Notes under the pieces: model-generated | Told to the model about the DNA's origin: nothing | The model's database searches: none | The model's input: only the letters and a program-made list of their open reading frames with translations | Position numbers and translations under genes: made by a program | In this document: one piece after another, positions 1-4,093 of the stretch | Numbering within the stretch: the stretch's first letter is position 1 | Layout of the letters: every line of letters starts with the position of its first letter | DNA from: Bacteroidota bacterium | Lineage (GTDB): Bacteria; Bacteroidota; Bacteroidia; NS11-12g; UBA9320 | DNA length: 6,595 nucleotides | NCBI GenBank assembly: GCA_024638525.1 | Contig: JAHEKB010000135.1 | Coordinates: 1-6,595, forward strand | Direction: 5' to 3'

Positions 1-62
1 ATACACCGCGGTGCGGACGTACTTCGGACAGCAATGACCTTTTCCAATCCACACCTCTGTGC
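1..62 (-). other. Left edge, possible 5' end of a further minus-strand gene (frame unresolved)
   Basis: The 62 bases downstream of the last complete minus-strand gene are open in all three minus-strand frames, so no gene can be assigned. An AGAGG purine tract (minus strand, near 52-56) lies a few bases before a TTG and directly next to two overlapping GTG codons. A further operon gene could begin here with a non-ATG start, but no ATG is available. It could equally be non-coding. The sequence to the left of the window would decide. Confidence 0.25.
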
Positions 63-188
63 TTAGACCCTGAAGTTAGGATCCGTGATCAAGCTTACGA
101 TAGCGAACACTATCAGCGAACCCGCTAGGGCCAGATAGGTACCGATGACTACACCAGTAACTATCTGCTTGCGACTGAAGCGACGCAT
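63..188 (-). CDS. 41-aa predicted single-pass membrane peptide
   Basis: Unrecognised small protein. The start MRRFSRKQIV is strongly basic. It is followed by one hydrophobic stretch (about residues 9-34, built from V, I, L, A, G, Y and F) and a short polar tail ending DPNFRV. This is the layout of a single-span inner-membrane peptide with a basic, probably cytoplasmic N-terminus. The ATG overlaps the stop of the upstream 83-aa gene in a TAATG junction, which favours translational coupling and supports both the start and the gene's reality despite its size. Small membrane peptides in phages can be holin-like, superinfection-exclusion or host-takeover factors, but nothing here identifies a role. 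No cysteines or catalytic motif are seen. Confidence is good for the reading frame and low for any function. Confidence 0.6.
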   Translation of the reverse strand: MRRFSRKQIVTGVVIGTYLALAGSLIVFAIVSLITDPNFRV

Positions 189-439
189 TAGATTACGTCT
201 GCTTTATCCATCTCACGCACGAACTTAGGTAGCGCGAATGTTTGTGAATAGTATTTGTACTTCTTGAAGCACGCCATGTTATCGAAGCGCTCTCTGTGGT
301 ACTCGTATACCTTATCGTGGTTGTACTTGTGTACCTTGCCATCGTAGTCCGTGAAGCTTACTATTACTCCCTTACCGATTAAGGTCTTGCGGATGATGAA
401 TCTTTTACTGATTAACGTGTTTACTTTATTCTTACTCAT
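188..439 (-). CDS. Hypothetical 83-aa basic protein
   Basis: I do not recognise this protein with confidence. It starts MSKNKVNTLISKRFIIRKTL and is rich in K, R and Y. The first half reads as beta strands (GVIVSFTDYDGKVHKY). A middle section rich in charged and aromatic residues follows (YEYHRERFDNMACFKKYKYY), and the protein ends SLPKF-like (ALPKFVREMDKADVI). There is no signal peptide or membrane span, so it is probably cytoplasmic. Similar short phage proteins ending in a '...KYGYYS...LPKFV' pattern are familiar from phage accessory regions, but I cannot name a family. The ATG is preceded by an A/T-rich stretch without a Shine-Dalgarno motif. It is third in a minus-strand run of small genes and its stop overlaps the next start by one base. 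Confidence 0.75.
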   Translation of the reverse strand: MSKNKVNTLISKRFIIRKTLIGKGVIVSFTDYDGKVHKYNHDKVYEYHRERFDNMACFKKYKYYSQTFALPKFVREMDKADVI

Positions 440-490
440 AATTGTTATATTTAATTGTTTTACATTTATATTATCTACTTAACTTCGTAC
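440..490 (-). promoter_or_regulatory. A/T-rich gap with possible internal promoter
   Basis: This 51-base gap is the only sizeable spacer inside the minus-strand run. It is mostly A and T and contains TATAAATG (minus strand, 470 to 463), which resembles a -10 element and is one base from the T4-type late box TATAAATA. I see no convincing -35 element. It could be an internal promoter for the 83-aa and 41-aa genes, or simply an A-rich translation-initiation leader. Confidence 0.2.
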
Positions 491-646
491 TTAGTTTGTA
501 ATTACTTCGTGGCCGATGATCTTGCTCTCAAGCTCGTGCTTCGACATGAAGCGGAGGTAGTTGTCCAGGTGTGACTGACTCTGGAAGAGTTGCACGCGGC
601 TGCTGTAATTTCCCAGCCAGTTCTTTTTGTCGATTCGTACTAGCAT
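491..646 (-). CDS. Hypothetical 51-aa protein
   Basis: Unrecognised small soluble protein. It begins MLVRIDKKNW, continues with a polar segment (YSSRVQLFQSQSHLDNYLRF) that could form amphipathic helix, and ends HELESKIIGHEVITN. An upstream in-frame ATG at 700 would add 18 residues, but it lies inside the preceding gene. The ATG at 646 is preferred because it sits one base after that gene's TAG stop, the tight spacing expected of coupled phage genes. There is no Shine-Dalgarno motif, signal peptide or membrane span. The function is unknown; its place among three other tiny genes suggests an accessory or early host-interaction module, which is inference from layout only. Confidence 0.65.
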   Translation of the reverse strand: MLVRIDKKNWLGNYSSRVQLFQSQSHLDNYLRFMSKHELESKIIGHEVITN

Positions 647-647
647 G

Positions 648-791
648 CTAATTAAACTTGTAGTTAGTAATATTTTTCTGTAGCTCAGCCAATGCCTCAA
701 TTGCTGCTTCGTTAGTTACGTTGCCAAGCAGATACTGGTTTAGCTCGTCGATCGTTGCGATTACTTCCGCGTTTAAATTTATATTGTGCAT
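648..791 (-). CDS. Hypothetical 47-aa acidic helical protein, first of the minus-strand operon
   Basis: Unrecognised. The reading frame opens with ATG at 791 and encodes MHNINLNAEVIATIDELNQY and further residues to NITNYKFN. The middle (about residues 8-41) is rich in A, E, L, I and Q, with hydrophobic residues at helix spacing, so one or two amphipathic helices are likely; the net charge is negative. It is followed after one base by the next gene, and its ATG lies behind an A/T-rich leader with no Shine-Dalgarno motif, like the other genes here. It is the first gene of the leftward operon facing the divergent intergenic region. It could be a small DNA- or protein-binding accessory factor, but nothing identifies it. 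Confidence 0.6.
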   Translation of the reverse strand: MHNINLNAEVIATIDELNQYLLGNVTNEAAIEALAELQKNITNYKFN

Positions 792-814
792 AGTTTTAAT
801 TTTTAAATTCATAT

Positions 815-820
815 ATAATA
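815..820 (-). promoter_or_regulatory. Candidate -10 element of the leftward operon
   Basis: On the minus strand this reads TATTAT, followed by further alternating T and A, about 24 bases before the ATG at 791. It would give a leader of roughly 15-20 bases. No good -35 hexamer lies at 16-18 bases (the sequence there is GTGCGG), and I see no clear Bacteroidota-type TAnnTTTG box at this site. An activator-dependent or phage-specific promoter is possible because a repeat cluster lies directly upstream. Confidence 0.25.
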
Positions 821-848
821 TCGGAATAGTATCGTGTCCGCACTGTAA

Positions 849-882
849 ATGCTATACGCATATGCTATACGCTACGCTACGC
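849..882. repeat. Short direct repeats upstream of the leftward operon
   Basis: ATGCTATACGC occurs twice (849-859 and 862-872) with two bases between, giving a 13-base period. The second copy runs into three tandem TACGC units (868-882). GCATATGC at 858-865, spanning the junction, is a perfect palindrome. The cluster lies 30-60 bases upstream of the candidate leftward -10, a usual place for activator or repressor sites. The repeat is seen directly; a role as an operator is inference. Confidence 0.5.
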
Positions 883-910
883 TCCGCGATAGTTGCCACA
901 CAAAATATAG

Positions 911-1006
911 TTTGCGGTTCCGGGGGGTGGTTTTGGAAAGTCCCAAAAAACACACAAAAACCTAAGAAAATGCGGGGAACCGGGCAAAAAAATATGGTTT
1001 TCCATA
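911..1006 (+). other. Nested inverted repeats, candidate structured RNA element
   Basis: An outer stem pairs TTTGC-GGTTCC (911-921) with GGAACC-GG-GCAAA (976-988), 11 base pairs interrupted only by a two-base bulge. Inside it TTTTGG (931-936) pairs with CCAAAA (943-948) around a six-base loop. Immediately downstream TATGG (993-997) and CCATA (1002-1006) form a hairpin with a TTTT loop. The T-run that an intrinsic terminator needs is absent after the stem on either strand. The block could be a leader or small-RNA structure, a protein-binding DNA site, or chance in a compositionally skewed region. Orientation is uncertain. Confidence 0.35.
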
Positions 1007-1114
1007 ACAACGGTGTCAGTGAAAATGAGTATATAACCCCAAACCTCTAAAAATCTAGTAACAAAATTAAAAAAGCACCCCCCTAAATTATTTGGGTACT
1101 TAAAATATGCGACG

Positions 1115-1138
1115 TTAACCTGTTAAGGTATATATAAT
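1115..1138 (+). promoter_or_regulatory. Candidate promoter with overlapping operator-like palindrome for the structural operon
   Basis: TATAAT (1133-1138) matches the sigma-70 -10 consensus and lies about 80 bases before the first structural gene, but no TTGACA-like -35 is visible at normal spacing. Just upstream, TTAAC-CT-GTTAA (1115-1126) is an inverted repeat with a two-base spacer, placed where a repressor or activator would act on this promoter. Initiation near 1145 would give a leader of about 70 bases containing the start-codon hairpin described separately. Confidence 0.35.
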
Positions 1139-1150
1139 AGTAGGCTATTG

Positions 1151-1219
1151 TCACTTCTAGGGGCGTAAAAACGGTAAAAAGCACGTAAAATACTATATTA
1201 TATAAAAAATTAGAAGTGG
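1151..1219 (+). promoter_or_regulatory. Leader inverted repeat covering the GTG start codon
   Basis: CACTTCTA (1152-1159) is the exact reverse complement of TAGAAGTG (1211-1218), and a G-U pair is possible at each end (1151 with 1219, 1160 with 1210). The 3' arm contains the GTG start (1216-1218) and the only purine tract before it, so folding of the leader would hide the initiation site. The 51-base loop is A-rich and holds three GTAAAA motifs. It could be a translational switch for the first gene; alternatively the two arms could bind a dimeric protein as DNA. Confidence 0.4.
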
Positions 1220-1467
1220 GTAAGCAAAAATTGTCTCCAGAGGCTGCCAGGCGCAAGAAGAAGCGTGATCTGAAATATGCAAATAGCAAGGATCGCAAGG
1301 AAAAGCGTGCTGATAGCCAAAAAAAACGTCGTGCAGCTAAAAAAGCCGGTAAAAAGATTGCTGGTAAAGACTACGACCACTACACAGGGACATTTGTTAC
1401 AGCACATAGAAACAGAGGTGGAATGAATCCGCGTAGAAACGGTACTAAAAACGAAAAGAATGCCTAG
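1216..1467 (+). CDS. Small highly basic phage protein with DYDH motif, 83 aa
   Basis: Roughly a third of the residues are K or R (29 of 83). The N-terminal half (about residues 8-46) is a continuous charged helix of K, R, A, D and E. The C-terminal part has the pattern KDYDHYTGTFV followed by a Gly/Arg/Asn-rich tail (NRGG, RRNGTK). Short proteins with this 'basic helix, then DYDH..TG.F, then NRG..GTK' plan are familiar from phage genomes next to structural genes, but I know of no assigned function; nucleic-acid or capsid/neck association would fit the charge. The GTG start is chosen because GKQKLSPEAA follows directly, a plausible conserved N-terminus, and no in-frame ATG precedes it. Its last eight bases overlap the following fibre gene. 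It is first in the rightward operon, behind a leader that may hide its start. Confidence 0.75.
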   Translation: MGKQKLSPEAARRKKKRDLKYANSKDRKEKRADSQKKRRAAKKAGKKIAGKDYDHYTGTFVTAHRNRGGMNPRRNGTKNEKNA

Positions 1468-2773
1468 AATACCTAGTTATCCCTTAATAGGGTCACTTTC
1501 CAATAACGATCTACTTGTTATTGACGATGTTTCCCAACAGTACGCTACTAAAAGCGTTGAGCTGCAATCATTAAAGGGGTATTTTAACACAGGGCAGGCT
1601 ACAACTACCTACGTTGATGATAAAGTAGTATCTGGGGCTTCATTTAATACTAATACAGGTGTTTTAACATTAACTAGAACCGATGGAGTTGATGTTACAC
1701 AAAATTTAGACGGTAGATACGCGTTAACCTCTGCTGTGTTTAGCGGTAATTATAATGACTTAACAAATAAGCCTACAATACCAACAAGCAATAGCCAATT
1801 AGCAAACGGCGAGGGGTACACTACTAATTTAGGCATAGTACAATCGCTAACAACCGACAACTCATCAGGTGCCGCTACGTTGGTAAATGGAACTTTGAAT
1901 ATTCCTCAATACTCTGGCGGCGGTGGCGGTATTGGCGGAAGCGGTACGGATACTCAAATGGCTATATTTGACTCTACATCAACAATAACCTCCACACAGG
2001 CTGTAGCTGTAAATAGCTCTAGCCAAATAATAATGGATGTGTTGCGTAGTAGTACTTCTTATGCGGATGACAACGCTGCTGAAGCAGGTGGTGTTCCATA
2101 CGGCGGATTATATAGAACTGGAAGCACTGTAAAAATAAACTTGCTTGGAAGTAGCCCAGGCCCAGGCCCAGGTGAAGTACAAATTGGTAGTTTAATCTGG
2201 ACCGATGCAAACTCAACAACATTAGCTAGCTCCGGAGGTACAATACCTATTTTAACAACAAACGAAGAAGCAAACGACGCTCGAAATAACTCAACGCCGG
2301 GGGCTGTTTATTGGGATTTTGATCCAGCTAACGCCTCAAGAGGTTTGTTTTATAACCAATTTGCTGCCGCTGTTATAACACCTCCAAGTGGTTTTAGATT
2401 ACCAACTCGAAATGATTGGAATAATTTACGAGCAGAACTGATAGCGCTAGAAAATCCAGCCCTGTCTAATATAACGGCTATAGGTGGTGGAACTAATGCT
2501 TTCTGGAGCAATAATATTCAATCTAATCCTTATTATAATTTATCTGGGTTTGAATCTTTAGGAGTTGGATTTGCAAGTTTTGTTGGTCTCACATTAAGGT
2601 TTAGTGGTGACAGCGAAATGTGGTGGGAATTAGAGGGAACATCTGTTCCACCCGGCACCTCCGCAACAGGATTTTGGGCTAGCGCAATTGGAACCGGAAG
2701 CTCGATAACCGCGCCCAACCCCTTTCAATTAGCCTGGGGCTCTGTTTGTATTAGATTTTGTAAAGACGCGTAA
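1460..2773 (+). CDS. Phage tail fibre / receptor-binding protein with C-terminal FISUMP-like (C-type-lectin-like) domain, 437 aa
   Basis: Probable fibre that contacts the host surface. Residues 1-42 (MPRIPSYPLIGSL, NNDLLVIDDV, LKGYF) form a virion-anchor-like N-terminus shared in pattern with two other proteins here. Residues 50-110 are typical trimeric fibre shaft (YVDDK, GRYALTSAVFSGNYNDLTNKPTIPT region). A glycine linker lies at 153-161, and residues 207-229 hold a GGVPYGGLYRTGSTVKINL segment seen in phage fibres. After a PGPGPG linker (233-238), residues 239-436 follow the Fibrobacter succinogenes major paralogous domain: VQIGSLIW at the start, GLFYNQFAA then GFRLPTRNDWNNLRAEL in the middle, NLSGFESLGVGF, and VCIRFCKD at the end in place of the family's VRCVRD. 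Related C-type-lectin-like folds occur in ligand-binding phage tips and in retroelement-diversified proteins. Codon use changes abruptly near the end (2651-2740). The gene starts inside its upstream neighbour (8-base overlap) without a Shine-Dalgarno motif. Confidence 0.85.
   Translation: MPRIPSYPLIGSLSNNDLLVIDDVSQQYATKSVELQSLKGYFNTGQATTTYVDDKVVSGASFNTNTGVLTLTRTDGVDVTQNLDGRYALTSAVFSGNYNDLTNKPTIPTSNSQLANGEGYTTNLGIVQSLTTDNSSGAATLVNGTLNIPQYSGGGGGIGGSGTDTQMAIFDSTSTITSTQAVAVNSSSQIIMDVLRSSTSYADDNAAEAGGVPYGGLYRTGSTVKINLLGSSPGPGPGEVQIGSLIWTDANSTTLASSGGTIPILTTNEEANDARNNSTPGAVYWDFDPANASRGLFYNQFAAAVITPPSGFRLPTRNDWNNLRAELIALENPALSNITAIGGGTNAFWSNNIQSNPYYNLSGFESLGVGFASFVGLTLRFSGDSEMWWELEGTSVPPGTSATGFWASAIGTGSSITAPNPFQLAWGSVCIRFCKDA
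2651..2740 (+). other. Codon-usage anomaly in the fibre tip, candidate diversified region
   Basis: Within the FISUMP-like domain (residues 398-427), 13 of 30 codons end in C: CCC, GGC, ACC, TCC, AGC, ACC, AGC, ACC, CCC, AAC, CCC, GCC, GGC. In the roughly 60 codons before it only about five do. The segment lies just before the conserved C-terminal strand (VCIRFCKD), the place where diversity-generating retroelements mutate lectin-fold targets, and NNC codons are what adenine mutagenesis of AAC codons leaves. No template repeat or reverse transcriptase is in the window, so the assignment is speculative. Horizontal exchange of the tip is the main alternative. Confidence 0.3.
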
Positions 2774-2789
2774 AATAAAAAAAAAATAA

Positions 2790-3650
2790 ATGGCAAGAAT
2801 AACTAATTTTCCATCATCGGCAGCACAGCCAGCAGATTTTGTAATTGGATCGAGCCCTACGGGCGGTTCCAAAAAAATGTCTGTAGGAAGCATTGCATCG
2901 CTTGTTAGAGATTCAATAAACACATTGAATAACTTTAGCGTTAGTAATTCTGACAATGGCTACACGCTAGCTTGGAGCAATAATACACTATCAATTAATG
3001 GGCCAAGTATTGAAGATGCCATATTATCTGTAAAGGGCGCGGGCCCTGTATCTGTTGTAACATCAGAAAAAAATTCTTTTATTAGCTTAAAATACTCAGG
3101 CGCGCGTAATATTATAGATGCAGCAGGTATTTATAAAGGTAAAACTAATAACATAAATTTCTTTGTAGAAAACAAGGCAAAGAATGAAGTTAAGAAAATT
3201 GGTATTGATAAACTACCATTTACAAATAACACAGGCACTGTAACAGCGGTAACCATTGCAGATGAAAACGGTACAGGTAAAACTATTACCGAGTCTGGTA
3301 CAATTAATATTAAAGGTGGTAATGGTATTACGACCAGTATGGTCGGAGCCGACTTAACTGTTGAATATCTTGGAAAAGTCGGGGGGACTGTCAACAGTGT
3401 TATATCGCTAGATGAAAATGTGCTACTAACTAGCATATCGCAAGATGGAAGCGAAGTAAGTATTCGCCCTGTTAAAGTACCGGTAAGAACTGGTAGATAT
3501 GACTTTGCACAAGTTACAGTAGATAACTATGGTAGAGTTATTAAGATAGAAGATCAAAAACATATTATAGATGCTTTAGTAGAAAGAATTGAAGCATTGG
3601 AATCACAAATACAATTACAAGATGAGTCAAGCACTGATACAAGCAACTAA
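2790..3650 (+). CDS. Phage fibre or fibre-adaptor protein with C-terminal coiled coil, 286 aa
   Basis: Probable virion protein. Residues 1-43 repeat the anchor-like pattern of the neighbouring fibres (MARITNFP, PADFVIGSSPTGGSKKMSVGSI). Residues 50-110 and 147-235 are beta-rich, T/S/N/G-rich stretches typical of fibre shafts: TGTVTAVTIADENGTGKTI, SGTINIKGGNGITTSMVGADLTVEYLG, then GGTVNSVISLDENVLLTS. Residues 236-252 (YDFAQVTVDNYGRVIKIED region) match the 'VTVD.YGRV' motif common near the end of phage fibre segments. Residues 258-277 (HIIDALVERIEALESQIQLQ) have heptad-spaced I/L and should form a short trimeric or dimeric coiled coil. There is no obvious receptor-binding tip, so it may be a connector carrying another fibre. 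It follows the upstream stop by 16 A/T-rich bases including ten consecutive A, with no Shine-Dalgarno motif. The next gene begins inside its last 29 bases. Confidence 0.75.
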   Translation: MARITNFPSSAAQPADFVIGSSPTGGSKKMSVGSIASLVRDSINTLNNFSVSNSDNGYTLAWSNNTLSINGPSIEDAILSVKGAGPVSVVTSEKNSFISLKYSGARNIIDAAGIYKGKTNNINFFVENKAKNEVKKIGIDKLPFTNNTGTVTAVTIADENGTGKTITESGTINIKGGNGITTSMVGADLTVEYLGKVGGTVNSVISLDENVLLTSISQDGSEVSIRPVKVPVRTGRYDFAQVTVDNYGRVIKIEDQKHIIDALVERIEALESQIQLQDESSTDTSN

Positions 3651-3876
3651 CGCATTTGAGGTAATCCCAAGCGACACGGTAGATTTACCAGGAATTAGCG
3701 TACTATACGTAGGCGTTGGCGGACACGTAAAAGTTGAAACACGGGCTGGTAGCGATGTTACATTTTATAACATGAATAATGGGCAATTTGTACCGGTGCA
3801 AGTACGCAAAGTATATGATACAGGCACAACAGCGACTAACCTAGTCCGCATGCCTATAAATACTTATTCAAGGTAG
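3622..3876 (+). CDS. Spike-base-like virion protein (Rcc01079-type family), 84 aa
   Basis: Short beta-rich protein whose order of motifs matches a widespread phage family: an IPSDTVDLPG opening (the 'PSD..DLP' motif, residues 15-24), LYVGVGGHVKVETRAG ('LYVG..GD..V...GG'), VTFYNMNNGQFVPVQVRKV ('VTF.N...G...PV.V..V'), and TGTTATNLV ('TGTTA..IV'). Members include the head-spike base protein Rcc01079 of the Rhodobacter capsulatus gene transfer agent, a particle-surface protein on which spike fibres sit. The family resemblance is from memory of the motif pattern. A longer frame starting at 3589 would add 11 lysine-, histidine- and asparagine-rich residues; the ATG at 3622 is preferred because MSQALIQATNAFEVIPSD gives the usual short N-terminus. 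It overlaps the upstream gene by 29 bases and ends one base before the next start. Lying between fibre genes, it may form the platform for one of them. Confidence 0.7.
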   Translation: MSQALIQATNAFEVIPSDTVDLPGISVLYVGVGGHVKVETRAGSDVTFYNMNNGQFVPVQVRKVYDTGTTATNLVRMPINTYSR

Positions 3877-3877
3877 C

Positions 3878-4090
3878 ATGGCACTTACTATAACAGATGC
3901 TATTATCATTGATCAAGATTTGTATGATCATGGAAACATGAACTCTCTTGAAATGATTACAGAGCTAGGTACCGCTGATCCGCCAATTGAGATTATAGCG
4001 GAAGAAGGCTCATGGCCACCCGGTGACCGTTACCCTACAATGATTACAGAAGGTTATAATGATGCATTGCATTACACTAATAGAACATAA
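3878..4090 (+). CDS. Hypothetical 70-aa acidic protein
   Basis: Unrecognised. It is strongly acidic, with 13 D or E against two R and no K, the opposite of the basic protein that opens the operon. It starts MALTITDAIIIDQDLYD and continues with LEMITELGTADPPIEIIAEEGSWPPG; the Pro/Trp-containing turn (SWPPGDRYP) and the aromatic tail (YNDALHYTNRT) suggest a small folded beta protein. There is no signal peptide or membrane span. It starts one base after the previous stop with AAGG four bases upstream of the ATG, the closest thing to a Shine-Dalgarno motif in the operon. It ends three bases before the large fibre. Its position between the spike-base-like protein and the large fibre suggests a structural or assembly partner, by context only. 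Confidence 0.75.
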   Translation: MALTITDAIIIDQDLYDHGNMNSLEMITELGTADPPIEIIAEEGSWPPGDRYPTMITEGYNDALHYTNRT

Positions 4091-4093
4091 AAG

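Larger units (their letters stand above)
792..1215. other. Divergent intergenic region, 424 bases, no credible gene
   Basis: This region separates the leftward small-gene operon from the rightward structural operon. Open frames across it have implausible composition and no support, so I treat it as non-coding. From left to right it holds an A/T-rich leader for the leftward operon (792-820), short direct repeats (849-882), a block of nested inverted repeats (911-1006), an A-rich stretch with a C-run (about 1041-1085), a promoter-like A/T-rich stretch (1115-1138), and a leader with three GTAAAA motifs (1165, 1174, 1185) enclosed by an inverted repeat that reaches the start codon of the next gene. 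It very likely controls both operons. Confidence 0.7.

Noticed and set aside
647..700. Longer start at 700 for the 51-aa minus-strand gene
   Set aside because: The extra 18 codons overlap the well-placed 47-aa gene; the ATG at 646, one base after that gene's stop, fits the operon's spacing.
868..882. TACGC tandem units as a CRISPR array
   Set aside because: Units are five bases with no spacers.
911..990. Inverted repeat followed by a run of A as an intrinsic terminator
   Set aside because: On the plus strand the run is A rather than T, and on the minus strand no T-run follows the stem.
721..1050. Open frame of 109 codons on the plus strand
   Set aside because: It runs antisense over the start of the leftward operon, then through non-coding repeats, and has an incoherent composition; the ATG lies inside the 47-aa gene on the other strand.
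1078..1096. CCC...GGG pairing near 1078-1096 as a terminator
   Set aside because: The stem is only about three G-C pairs with a bulge and a tiny loop; on the minus strand the T-run is separated from it by several G residues.
792..1215. Template repeat of a diversity-generating retroelement in the intergenic region
   Set aside because: No stretch resembles 2630-2773, for example the TGGGGCTCTG or TTTCAATTA segments, on either strand.
1083..1407. Overlapping minus-strand open frames
   Set aside because: They are antisense to the basic protein and its leader; the apparent F/L/C-rich products are what lysine- and arginine-rich coding yields when read backwards.
2019..2222. Minus-strand open frames inside the fibre genes (also near 2533, 2729, 3131, 4072 and 4906)
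   Set aside because: They are shadows of strongly supported structural genes, with no start context or family resemblance.
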